The notes below the pieces were generated by a model, which saw only the letters and a list, made by a program, of their open reading frames with translations, was not told the DNA's origin and did not search any database. From the NCBI GenBank assembly GCA_003049465.1, contig PYSS01000009.1, positions 469,814 to 533,813 on the forward strand: a DNA stretch of 64,000 nt, given 5' to 3'. Position 1 is the first letter of the stretch; every line of letters begins with the position of its first letter. The stretch is from Magnaporthiopsis rhizophila. Lineage: Eukaryota > Ascomycota > Sordariomycetes > Magnaporthales > Magnaporthaceae. Positions 41,277 through 51,730 of the stretch are shown piece after piece. A program made the translations under genes and the position numbers.

Positions 41277-41755
41277 CGCAGCCTCAGCCGCAGCCTCAGC
41301 AGCAACAACCTCGGCAGCAACAGCAGCAGCAGCAACAACAACAGCAGCAGCAGTTCCCACCGCATCCGCTTGGCATGCAGGCCGGCGGCGGCCCGTTTAT
41401 CGCCATGCCAATGGGCCGCCAGCCGAGCCAGTTCAACGGCAACATGGGCCGCCAGCCAAACCAGTTTAACGCCGCCATGGGCGGGCCTGGTAGTGGTGGT
41501 GGTGGTGGTGCCGGCACGGTGCCGCTTGGCAACTTCAATGGCGCCATGCACGCGGGCGTGGCCGATGACCTGAACCCCTGCTTCCTTGTCATGCAGCCCT
41601 CCTTCTGGGCCCCGACCAACATGCCGGTCCAGTTCCACGGCCTGCCCTCCTTCAACCCTGCCGGCGCGGCCCAGATGAGCTCTTCGGAGTACTACAACAC
41701 CGGGACCGAGGACGGCTTCGGGCAGAGTGGGGGTGAGACCGACTTTGGCATGTGA
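39139..41755 (+). CDS. C2H2-type zinc-finger protein with poly-Q C-terminus
   Basis: Exons 39139-39512, 39670-40395, 40501-40781 and 40875-41755, all GT...AG, give 753 residues. After a Ser-rich and acidic N-terminal half (DEDRENDDEDECCEEDD) comes the typical fungal block LLACPFHKLNPAKY, CAGPGFKTIQRLKEHLKRKH, then CERCYKIFRG...QLTQHSRSNEIC, and WFEIWEILFPNNDKPKTP-WYDGLSIASG. This family pairs a degenerate C2H2 finger with an EF/PAF-like C-terminal region and is nuclear in fungi, probably regulatory. The last exon has two runs of Gln (codons at about 41247-41355) and two copies of GRQP-QFN. No disabling change is seen. A long uninterrupted frame through intron 1 is coincidental. Confidence 0.85.
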
Positions 41756-42011
41756 TTTTTGATTGTTTCGTGCTTCGTTCGCATTGAGAAGTTTCCTTTG
41801 TCGGTGTTTGGGCGGTGCCTGGGGTTTGTTCATTCCTGGGAAGGGTGGGTGGGTGCCAGGTGTGCATGGGGTGCGGTATTGTCTTGGTAATGGGTTCATC
41901 CTAGACTGCCTGCTTGATCTCTTTTTGCTTTTGTCTGGGTTGCGCTGGTTGTTGTTTCTTTGGATTGCTAGCGTAGTCAATTCCCTCACAATGTTATGCA
42001 AGATTGTCTCG

Positions 42012-42130
42012 TACCCGTTTTAGTACCGGAGCCGGAAGGATCATCGCCCCTGGAGATCTCCGTTTCTACAGCCGTATCGACCGCCTCCCACCGACGGCGC
42101 CGGTGAATGGCGCCTGTTGCCAAGGAACGG
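42012..42130 (+). repeat. Direct repeat D1
   Basis: It shares an ordered series of blocks with 42612-42725, including TGGAGATCT(C/T)CGT, GCCGTA(T/C)CGA, TCCCACC and (G/C)GAAT(G/A)GCGCC. It lies just upstream of promoter-like repeat copy C. Confidence 0.55.
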
Positions 42131-42154
42131 ATCACACGACGGGTCTGCGGTCAG

Positions 42155-42300
42155 TGAAGACCGACGAGCAATCGATATCCTTACAGCGCACATGTATATC
42201 TAGTGTCGGAAGATTTCTACCTTCAGCAACCTCTCCTACCAGTTCCGTGGAGATAGATCAAGCAGTCCGGTCTACTGCATTCACCTCTCCTTTGCAGTAC
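42155..42300 (+). repeat. Dispersed promoter-like repeat, copy C
   Basis: It aligns with 7556-7690: GACCGACGAGCAATCGATAT, CCTTACAGCGCACATGTATA and CTCTCCTACCAGTTC followed by GGTCTACTGCATTCACCTCT. It is more diverged than A versus B. No repeat-peptide gene is visible downstream; the next features are a hairpin and repeat D2. Confidence 0.55.
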
Positions 42301-42375
42301 ACCCTATCACGTGTGCGCGTACACCCTTTTCTTAGGACGAGGGCCTCTGAAGACCTCAACACGTAGCCCAAAAAT

Positions 42376-42424
42376 TAAACGAGAGTTTGTACCACCACCA
42401 AAAAAGGACTTCAACTCTCGTTTA
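42376..42424. repeat. Perfect inverted repeat, 12-bp arms
   Basis: TAAACGAGAGTT at 42376-42387 and AACTCTCGTTTA at 42413-42424, spaced by 25 bases. It could fold as a stem-loop in RNA. No adjoining gene end is known that it would serve. Confidence 0.8.
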
Positions 42425-42611
42425 TTTTTGTTCATTGTGCTCGAGTCCCGCATGATCCCGGGATCTGGAGGGCTCGCATGGTTGGGACTAGAGGAACAGG
42501 CCTTTGGTGATCGGCTCCGTGTATATAGATGTATATTTGTTCCCTTACTATCCCTCTGTCAGATGCATCTCTAGTTCCCTATGCACAATTCGAGGACCGT
42601 TTCCCAGGTGA

Positions 42612-42725
42612 CGACGATCACTGCTCATAGTCTTTGGAGATCTTCGTGTCCAGTGCCGTACCGATTGATTCCCACCACAGTGGTACCAGCGAATAGCGCC
42701 TAATTACCACAGGAACACGCAAGGA
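42612..42725 (+). repeat. Direct repeat D2
   Basis: Second copy of D1, about 600 bp downstream, ending 60 bp before the stop codon of the HET gene. Identity is moderate with small gaps. Confidence 0.55.
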
Positions 42726-42788
42726 ATCAAATAATGAGACAGGAAAGCGCAAGACGCGCAACCAGCTGGCGATCCGATTCCCTTCCTG

Positions 42789-44974
42789 CTAGTAAAGACT
42801 GATGGGACCCGCCTCCAGCCGTTCGTACTTCTTATCACTCAGCTCCAATGCCATGTCGATAAGAGTTGCCATCTCCACCTGCCCTTGAACATGCAAACTT
42901 GGAAACTCGTAGAATTCCGTCATGACCCTCCTGGGGTCAAGCGGGCCGCGATGAGTTTCCCCTCGCCGCATCGCATCCACGGCCCCGTCGTCCACGAGGC
43001 CGTCCACATAGCAGTCCCCGACGACGGTGAAGCCATCGAGCCCGGCGCCGCCATCGCCATAGCTGCGCAGCGAGCGCGGCCGGAGCACAAATGGCATGCT
43101 CGCCCTACCCAGGACGCAGAGCGAGTCTCCGGCCCTGGCTTTCATCGAGCAGAGGCCCAGGTGGCCGCCCGAGGTGATGATGAGGCTGCGTTCGTAATGC
43201 ACTGGCCCGCTTATCTGCCCAAAATCTCGGGCGCTCCCCTCGTCTCCCCCCAACTGGGCCTGTCGGCTCTTCCACCAGGTGCAGGTCTCCCCGTTGTCAC
43301 CGGCGGAGAACGACTCCAGCACATAGGCAACAAAATGCCGCGCGAGAGTAAGCCCGCCGTCCTTGACCCTGCTGCCGTACGCGTTCCGGTCGGCGCACAG
43401 CGTCCGGGCGAGAAGACGAATGCGGTGGGGCATGGAGTTTTCCTCGTCGGCGCCGAACAGTTTTCGGAATAGCGATTCTAGCCACCACCCAAGGTGTCCG
43501 CCCAACATGGCGCTACTACACCACACGATGGCCGATACCTGCATTCCACGGACTTGGAGACAGTCGGGCGACGTCGCCTCATATCGCCGGAAGGGGAGGG
43601 CCCTCTCGGGTCTGGCGTCGTCTCCTATGGTCCACGTATCGAGCATTCCGCTCTGGTAATTGCTCCATCTGGGCACCCAGGACGGACACGGCCTTTTCCC
43701 GGTCCTGTCATATCTTTCCGTCCAGCTGTGGGCGGCGTCAGGCAAGAACCTGAGCGGCAGCTCGGAGTCTCTTAATGCTAGTAGCCTCTCTGCGACGAGT
43801 CTGCACAACTGTATCTCGCTCATGCCGTAGTCTGGCGTGATAAAAGGGGCGGTCCCCGCCGGGTTCTCGCGCGTCGCGATCCCGAGAAGAGCGAAGAACT
43901 GATCCAAAGAGCTCGGAGCTGTCAAACTGCTTCGTGAGCCGAAGCAGGTGGATAAAAGACGGCCGAAGCAGCATGCCGTCCGGCGAGCCGTGCCGGGAGA
44001 GTCGGAACATAAGATAGGTCGCATAGGCGCCATGGGTGGCCAAGCGATCCGGCATTTGCCCCAGACCACCTCGGCCGACTGGAGCAGATGACTTCTTGTA
44101 TCACCCAGCGGCGGCGGAACCAATTGTTGCTGAAGAGCCCCTTCAAGAGTGCCCAGTCCGCCCGTTTTAGGTCTCCAACGTCTTTCTGCCGAGGGAGCTC
44201 GCCTCGCTGTCCACCAAGCCCGACCCCCGTGTTGTCGTCACGCATCTCGTGGTTTGCTGGCAGTCGCTCGTCCCAGACGCGGACGATGCCGCAGACGAGG
44301 TCGAGGGTCCCCCGAGCGTCTTCGTCCTTAGACCCCAGCCAGACAAGGGCCCTGGCGGCAGCGCTGTATATCTGGCCCATAACGGCAACCTGCATGGCCC
44401 GTTCGCCGTCGTCGCCCTGGTTGATGCAAAGCGCGTCCGCCCAAAGGACGCAAGGTTCGTCACTGCGCCTGAGGCAGTAAAGAGCCTCCCAAATGTTTGC
44501 CTTGACCTCGATATCCACGCCGTTGCACACGACGTGCCCGTGTATGTCCCGGACGCGGCCCGCGAAGCCGTCCTTACACGAGACGTCCCCTGAGTCCCAC
44601 ACGTAGGATAGCGCATCGTATCCAAGGTCTTTTGCGCCGCTCCTAGGTACTGGGACGAGCCGGCAAGCGACAGGGTCGCCCAGCGTGCCCGGGTTGATAA
44701 CCAGGAGGCGGAACCAGGAGCTGTCGGGGAGATGGGTGTAAACTTCGCCCTGCGCTGACGCGCTCGACGGCGTTGCTTGCTCGGGCAGGTCGGCTAGCAG
44801 GATTGTACTGGCGGCGCAACCTGTGGCCGGTCCACTTCGCCTTTTTGGAGACAAAGTAGACTGGAGCGATTGTTGACTGGTGAGGTAAAGATATCCCCAC
44901 GGCGAAGCCGACCGGTCCGGAAACGGATGCCGGCCGTAATTGAGAGCGAAAACAATCTCTGAAAGCACAGACAC
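42789..44974 (-). pseudogene. HET-domain (heterokaryon incompatibility) protein, frameshifted
   Basis: The first frame (44974 down to about 44085) carries a good HET domain: RLLVINPGTLGDPVACRLV, YDALSYVWDSGD, VCNGVDIEVKANIWEALYCL, LWADALCINQGDDGERAMQV, MGQIYSAAARALVWLGS and NWFRRRWVIQEVICSS. The sequence then continues only by changing frame: AEVVWGKCRIAW in a second, SPDGMLLRPSFIHLLRLTKQFDS in a third, then LDQFFALLGIATREN back in the second, which runs to the stop at 42789 with CPSWVPRWSN, GDSLCVLG and VVGDCYVDGLVDDGAVD. Three frame changes fall within about 170 bp, and no GT...AG intron explains them. HET proteins trigger cell death on fusion of unlike strains; this allele is probably inactive unless these are assembly errors. 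Confidence 0.7.
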
Positions 44975-45849
44975 TCCAAGTTAGAAATGCTACAGCAAAG
45001 ACTACCTAGTTGATTGACCGACCGGTTTGGTATATATGGGACCCCGAAGTATGTAGGGAACTTTGTGGAACCAATCGGTACCGTCGTCTAGCAATGATCC
45101 GGATTAGAGATTAAATAGCCCCGTTAGAGCGGGCGCGGCATATTAACAAGACAAGTTCTGGCGGTCCGCGTGCGCGAAATGGCAGGTGGACCGTAGTAGT
45201 TCTCGCAAACACTCACCCCAGCGGTGAATATATTTCCATGCAGAGGGCGCTAGGTCTTCGGCAAGCCCTCCACCGCCACTGGTGTCCAAGATGTGCAAAA
45301 CCGAGAGTATACCGGCATATGTCGTCTGGGCTGGCTCGTTATTGGCGAAGGTGCCTATCTCCAAGCACCGCGCTCTGTCCTCCTTGCTGGTCAAAAAGGG
45401 ACGGCCAAGACTTATTCGACCCAAAAACCTAAAAAAAAACTTATTGGACCCAAACCCAAAACGGGTGCCCTTTTTTTTGGGCTTTGGGACCTCCATCGGG
45501 CACCTCCGTGCGACACGATGGATTTGCCCATATCAGGCCGGAGGATGGCAGATATGTCCCTAGAAAGCTGTGCAACGAGTCTCGCAAATCATTCTAATTA
45601 CAAAACGAAGAGGAATGTCTCTGCTGCGGCGACTTATATTTGTTCTTTATCCTCTTTGTTTTGTTCTTACCCCCTCGTTTTTTTAATTTTTTTATTTTTT
45701 TTATTGTTTTTTCTCTCCCTCCCTCCCCTCCTCCATCTATTCTCGGCATGTTATGTTTCCTGCTACCCTACTTCGAGAAGAGCGAGAACCTCACCGCGCC
45801 TCGGCCTAAATCTTCTGCCGCTGCCAACATCTAGTCGGTCGAGGCAGCG
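44975..45849. other. Intergenic, simple-sequence rich
   Basis: Promoter of the HET gene, then short A and T runs (45429-45437, 45470-45478, and T-rich 45655-45720). A minus frame at 45143-45260 (DLAPSAWKYIHRWGECLREL) may be a fragment of unknown origin. No gene supported. Confidence 0.4.
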
Positions 45850-47040
45850 CATGGCCATCATAGCCCGGTGCGTGCTTCGCACATCAACTACTTCTTCCCT
45901 GGAGTGGCCAATTTCTGACGAGGCGCCCTCGACAGCGGCATGGCACGCTCGCCAGACCCAACACTGGCGATCACGTAATCGGGCTGTTCAATTTCCTGAC
46001 GCTAGCCGACCAAACCACGCGCGGCCGAAATACCGCATCCTGGCCGAGCACACCGTGGCAAGGGTGATCTTTGAGCGGAAGCGCGCTGTTGGGCTGGAGT
46101 ACCTGCCCACCGCCGGGGGTGGCGGGAGGACCCGGGCGGACGCCAGGAGGAAGTCCTCTTAGCCGCCGGAACGTTGCACATCCCGCTGCTGCTGCAGCAA
46201 TCGGGTGTTGGGCCCGAGCAACTGCCGAAGAGCTTCGGCATCGACGTTGTTGTAGACTTGCCCCGCGTAGACTTCGAATCCGTTCTCTGTCGATCGACCT
46301 GGCCCTCCTAGTCCTCAAGGACCCGTCTTCCGACCGGCATGACATCCTCACCAGAATCCGCGAGGCCAACCCGCTCGCGCACATGGCTCCCGGAACGCCC
46401 GCCTCGGTGCGAGGGNNNNNNNNNNNNNNNNNNNNNNNNNNNNNNNNNNNNNNNNNNNNNNNNNNNNNGGGGGGGGGGGGGGGGGGGGTTGTACAATTGA
46501 CAGCGGGAGAGGTGATCATCGAGTACCTCGTGGGGTAGGACGTGCCCATCGGCATTGTGAGTGGGGCAAGGCCGGAACGGTGACGCTGTACTTCCTGAAG
46601 CCGCTGGGTAGCGGGCCCATCAATATCAACTCGACCGACGCGTTCATGCAGCCCGCCATCGACTTCCGCACGGCCTCGAACCCGGCGGACCTGGACCTGG
46701 CGGCAGCGCTGTTCGACAAGCAAGTGCAGATTATGTCGGCGCGGGCGATGCAGGCTCTCGAGTCCAGGATGGCGGCTCCGTTCGAGGGCGCCACGAGGGC
46801 AGAGCTGAAGAAGCTACGGCGGGCAACATTAGCCCGTCCAACGCGCAACGCGTGCTGCACGGCAGCCATAGTGCCGAGGGAGATGGGCGAGATGGTGGGC
46901 AAGCGGATGGGGGTGTAAGGGTCGAGGGCCTGCGTGTTGTCGATGTTAGCTACTGGCCCAATGGTATTGACTGCGGCGCCGGCGACGATGACTTATGCGT
47001 CCAAGGAGAAGAGGAGTATGGGCTGGGATCCGTGCGGTGA
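45850..47040 (+). pseudogene. GMC oxidoreductase relic interrupted by an assembly gap
   Basis: Ordered fragments in shifting frames match the second half of an aryl-alcohol/choline-oxidase type enzyme: ILAEHTVARVIFERKRAVGL then EYLPTAGG, EEVLLAAGTLHIPLLLQQSG then VGPEQLPKSFGIDVVVDLP (GMC signature 2), then after the N run GTVTLYFLKPLGSGPININS then DAFMQPAIDFRTASNPADLD, and VEGLRVVDVS. The expected HPxGT active-site block is degraded. Start and FAD-binding half are missing. An intact GMC gene of a different branch lies 5 kb downstream. Confidence 0.72.
46416..46468. other. Assembly gap (53 N) followed by a poly-G run
   Basis: N at 46416-46468, then about 20 G. The G run next to the gap suggests that sequencing failed at a homopolymer. 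Translations across it are meaningless. Confidence 0.98.
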
Positions 47041-47442
47041 TCAGACACCTGGGTACCTAAGGCACCTCGGTAGGTAGCCAGGGGCCGCACTCATATCCCC
47101 TTGACGCTGGGAGGGCGTGGCAAAGAAGAAGCAAAAAGAAGGAAACATGAGTGGCATGAGGGTGGAGAAGCCGAAACCAGAGCCGCTGGACAGCTTGATT
47201 TGCAAAACACGAAAGCACGTGGGATATTGTTCTCTGGCCGTGGCGCAGAGTTGACCAAAACAGACCAGGCCTGATTTTTTTCCCCTCAACTTCTGCCCAT
47301 CCTTCGCCTGGATCGCAACCCACACGCCCGCTTACCTACATGATAGGTAGGCATCCACCTACCTACCTAACCACCTGCCTGCCTGCCCGGCCCTGCCTAC
47401 AGACCTACCAACCTGCTTTTCGATCCTCCGACCAACTTCGTC
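47041..47442 (+). promoter_or_regulatory. Upstream region of the kinase-like gene
   Basis: It contains a CCTA/CCTG simple repeat (about 47338-47400) just before the start codon. No gene. Any promoter activity is inferred from position. Confidence 0.35.
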
Positions 47443-48943
47443 ATGGCGTCCCACGTCATGCTTAGGTCGGCTGGGCACCGGCTTCGTCAATATCTTCCTC
47501 TGCCTCGTTCGCTCTCCCTCGGTGTATCCGCCCGAATTCATCAGCTGGCTGCTTCACCTCGACGCAGCTTGGTCGCCCAGCAGAAGCCCCAACTCTGTGC
47601 CAGCACCCCGCCAGCCGCCACTCCTGCGCCAAACGCCTCCATGTCCTCGGTCGCCAGCCCCCGGCCGGCCGAGACGCTCCAGCCCTTGGCAAGTGGGACG
47701 AAGCTTTTAGCATCCTCGGGCAAGTCCTATGTGATCGAAGAGGTCATCCAGCAACGAGAGTTTGACAACAGACTTTTCTGCGTGTACCGTGCAACGTGAG
47801 CATCACCCCTCTCCAGGTTTGGGCTTGGGCCAAGTGGCCTCCATTTCTAACAACGTTTGAACTGACGCCTCCGGGCCTCCCTTCTCTACTAGACATGACG
47901 GCACGCCCTACGTTATCAAATTCATCAGGCAGGAGAGGTTCGAAGCCGTGGTCTCCCTGCAGAAGCTGCTCGAGCACTCGCCTCACGTCAGGACACCAGT
48001 GGACGCCATCCCTGATAGGCATTGCCTGGTATACCCTTACCTCCGCCGCAATCTGCTCGGGCTGCCATTCAGCCTTGTCACGCCGATGGTCAAGAAAAAG
48101 TTGATCAGAGACACCCTGGCCGGGTTGGCCGATATACACGACAAGGGCATCCTCCATACCGGTACGTCCCTCCTGTGGGCTTGTGCAGTTTCCTTGTTTC
48201 TTATTTCGATAACAGGTAAATTGGTACCAACTATGACGGTCGGGAAAGTACTGATTGATTCATCCATTAACTAGACATCAAACCGACCAACATTATGGTG
48301 AATATCTACAAGCAAGACGATGGACACGCGGGCTTCAGCGACGTCCAGATCACCGATCTGGAAGACGCATTTGTGATACCTCCAAATTCACCAGGCCTAC
48401 AACGGGTAATGACTGGCAACTGCTTCTGGAGAAGTCCCGAGGCATGGGCCAGGGCCCGCCAGAATACGCCCTCTGAATCTACTCCTTCGCCATCTCGGTG
48501 GGTTTCATGAGCAGACCCTTTTTCCGCCACTCAACTTCGTCACAGCAGATGGGCCGGACAACTGAAAACTCGGCAAAACCCAGGCAATCTACGTGTGGCT
48601 GGATGCGATGATCTTCTCCTCGGACGACATAAATAAAGCGCCGCCAGAGGAACAGTGCACGATGATTCTCCGGAGACACCTCTCTTATTTCCTCAGTGAG
48701 GATGATGCCGAGGGCTTCCTTGAATATCACGGCGGTCCTGAGAGCCCGTTCATCAAGAAGATCGACGAGCTTTGTTTAAAATTCGACTCGGAAGAGAACG
48801 GCCGCCTGCCTTTCATACTGTGGGAACCGCTTGATGAGCAGTTCAGAGACCTCATCCGCAAGATGGCCCGTCTCGATCCGAGACGGAGGATCACAGCGCG
48901 GGAGGCACTGCAGCACCCCTGGTTTGCGGACTACGAGGAGTGA
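47443..48943 (+). pseudogene. Protein-kinase-like gene with atypical active site and a one-base deletion
   Basis: Exons 47443-47795, 47893-48161, 48275-48497 and 48584-48943 splice well but total 1205 bases, one short of a multiple of three. The missing base is at about 48475: CCC TCT GA then ATC TAC TCC, where kinases of this type read PS-D/E-IYSF. Without the base the protein stops at 48510. Kinase features: YVIKFI (Lys of subdomain II), IHDKGILHTDIKPTNIMV (HTD in place of HRD), ITDLEDAFV (DLE in place of DFG), NCFWRSPEAWARARQNTPS (an APE-like block), and RMARLDPRRRITAREALQHP then WF. The N-terminus (MASHVMLRSAGHRLRQYLPL) resembles a mitochondrial presequence. Either a pseudogene or one sequencing error in an otherwise good gene. 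Confidence 0.65.
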
Positions 48944-50862
48944 GGACGACGCTGCCACACGGCGGAGTTGCTTGCTGACTAATTCTGCTGGAGCGCGTGT
49001 CGGGGGAAGGCTCTTCCATTATGCACCATAGGTAGTTTATTAATTAGCTCACACATCAAACTCCACTCTCAGCTATCCTTACTTGCTTCATGCAGACCGA
49101 AATTTAGCCCCTCCAAGTAAGGGCTTGTCCCGTCGCATGCTGTCTATGGTCAACACTTATCAATGCGCCCATCAAAGGCGAGAGGCGGGGACAGGGTCCC
49201 TTCCCCTTTTTGTTCTGCTTCAATTCTTAGAAACGAGCGCACAAAGGTCCCAGCACCCTGCGGAAATTTACCACTTGCATCTTGATTTAAGTGCCTGTTT
49301 CCAAGGATATTGACAGTCCCATCAACCGTCCAACACGTGTTTGATCAAACTTGAATGTGTCAAGACTCTGGAACAAACATGGCTTAACCTTCTCCTACTT
49401 GTCAAATGAATTCAAGGCTGTAATCACACAATCCTCTGCGTCCACGCCGAACCTCCATCCAACTACCCGAGTACGAGTCACTCAATCTGCACAATGAGTC
49501 CGCTAGTTATGGTTTGATCCAGCCAAATCATATGTAGGAAGACTTCGTGGGCGTAATTGGAGTCCATACTGGGATGACTCTCACAGCTTCTTTTGCCCAA
49601 TAAGCCGAAGGAGTCACAGCTTATTACAAACAATTACTCAAGATTGCAGGAGGCAAACATGGGCTTTATGACAGCGTAACCATCATTTATTTAAAGGCGA
49701 GGTCTGCCACTGTCTGTGAAAGAAAAAGATGTCTCCCAGCCTCATCGCGAGATCCCCAGCTTCCCAGGCATACCAACTTGACCTGACAAAAGTGATTCCT
49801 CCCAAGCCCACCCTCACACCACCGTCAGGATGGCGAACGTGATTAGAGCCATCCAAACCACAGCCTAGATAATCACAAGGAACGGACTCCTCACAGGAGG
49901 CTATATCACCCACACCGACGCTTGGACTAGGGTCTCCATATGCCCCAAGATTCTCCGAGATTTCATAGACGACGTCACAGCGAAAGCGAACTCGGGAGCC
50001 TTCAACAAGGATGTCAAGATCGTCGCCTTGTTGTAAGCTTTATTCCAGGTGGCTATAACCCATGACGAGCACCACAATTGCTAACAAAACGGAACTTGCG
50101 GTGTAATAATAGGGAGAAACAGCACTCGAGCGACGACGATTCGCGGAAACACTGGACAGCGTTCTGCATGAAGAGCGAGGACGTGTCAAGCGGGGCTATT
50201 CGCCACCCGGAGACCCAGGTAACCAGCCAGCCGATGACAGAGCCAGCTCCCAAGGACTCCAAGGAGTAGGCGGCCGGCAAGATCTGGGTTCGGCTCATCG
50301 CCGCGCTCGAGGAAAGGGAATTGGGGGGCCGCAGATTTGGGATCATGCCTCTGTGAGGCTTTCCGGGGCAGAGTTGCTAGGGAGGTTCCGAGCTGCGACG
50401 CATCTTTCTCGATGTAATTACGACAGACATCTTCGTGGGGCCGACGCCAGCGTTTGTGGCATGGGGAGAGCAACAAGGAGGTCGCATGATTGGTAGCAAT
50501 TTCAGAGTCATTTCTTGCGTCTTCTTCTGTAATCAACCTTGGTGCTTCGCAGTCTCCCAGTCTCCAATTAATTGGCTCTTTCAGGAGCCCAGAGAAATAG
50601 GAGTAATGGAGATGCCGAGGCGGCTACTGATTAATCGGGTGCCGGCAGCGGCGTAGGTGCCAGCTTTTGCCCGAATGATTGACAAGGCTACCCGGCCACA
50701 GCTTTACGCAATGTTCCCTCTCCATGCTGACAGATATCCATTAGGACGACCGTGACGAAAGTAAAAGTGCACCCGCTTCCGTGACTGGCGGTGGCTGTTA
50801 CCCCCCGAGAAGAAGAAGCAGTTTCCCGTGGCTGGTCTGTGGCTGGAAGGGCGGGGAAACGA

Positions 50863-50897
<35 letters not shown>

Positions 50898-50938
50898 NAA
50901 AAAAAAAAAAAAAAAAAAAAAATCTCTTTGCTGTGTCC
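48944..50938. other. Gene-poor region with small coding-like fragments
   Basis: AT-rich from 49000 to 49700. At about 49940-50034 a plus frame reads PKILRDFIDDVTAKANSGAF then NKDVKIVALL and stops, and at 50102-50268 another reads a charged stretch ending EPAPKDSKE. They could be remains of one gene, not recognised. A poly(A) run ends the region. Confidence 0.35.
50866..50922 (+). repeat. Poly(A) run, 57 bases, with one N at 50898
   Basis: A homopolymer tract interrupted by a single ambiguous base. It sits 17 bases after the stop codon of the minus-strand gene, so on that gene's strand it is poly(T) in the 3' flank. Length is unreliable. Confidence 0.9.
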
Positions 50939-51730
50939 TCAAGGCTTCTCTACTTCCATCTCCTCCCTGTCCGAGATCCTCCGCTCAAAGTTGTCAAACG
51001 GCCACCCTGGGAATTGGGGGATCTCGGCAGGCGTATCTCTGGTCCACCGGATCAGGTCGACACACAGGGCTATGAGGTGAATCAGCAGGATGCCGAATCT
51101 TGTTACATTAAGCGAGTCCCCTGACGCTTGTTCCTGGTGCTCCTCCTCTAGTTTGTTGATAGACGTTGTCAGGATAAGTACGGAGTTTCCAAGAAGAAAG
51201 GCTTCTTCGTCGTGATCTGTGAAGGTTCGCTAAAAGAAGGAGCATATGTTGTTAGTAATTCGCCACAAGGGCTCAAAAAACGTTGTGGACTAAAGTGACA
51301 AATGCATTAGGCCTTGCAGAAAAGCGAGCGGCCATATCCAAGCTTGGAGCCCTGACGATCGTCTAGCAAAGGATACGGGGATGGATGCAGCGAAGGATAA
51401 ATACAGCGAAGAACCTACAGATATTGCCTCGAATAGGCTGGACCAGATAAACGCGAGGCACGGGAACAAAATTTCCCCAGGTTCCAAGGAGCCGTAGGAG
51501 CAGAGGTCGGCCGTAGCGGCTAGCTTGTGAGCATGTAGATCAAGTAACCAAAGGTTCTCTTGCATCTTGTCCATGATGTAGGCGGTATTCTCGTCTACGA
51601 ACGAGAGCTCCTGCATCGCGGAGGCAAAGTCTTGGGCGTCCACGAGGTAGCTGAGCCAAGTATTCTCCTCGGCCGCTAGATGTCGCCTGACGTAGTCCCT
51701 GAGCAGGACGATCTCGGCGTGGAGCTTATT
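50939..51730 (-). CDS. Unrecognised protein, C-terminal exons
   Basis: Exon 51730-51419 begins after an AG acceptor and reads NKLHAEIVLLRDYVRRHLAA then EENTWLSYLVDAQDFASAMQ and so on. An intron with GTAGGT donor, TTACTAAC branch site and TTTTAG acceptor (51418-51230) joins it to exon 51229-50939, which reads RTFTDHDEEAFLLGNSVLIL and has one hydrophobic segment (RFGILLIHLIALCVDLIRW) before the stop TGA at 50941-50939. Together about 200 residues in frame. The 5' exon or exons lie upstream (51750-52100, possible ATG near 51940) but I could not join them. Helical, partly coiled-coil-like. Function unknown. Confidence 0.5.

Noticed and set aside
45293..46162. Plus-strand frame of 289 codons
   Set aside because: Runs through poly-A/poly-T tracts and into the GMC relic; a fusion of unrelated segments by chance.
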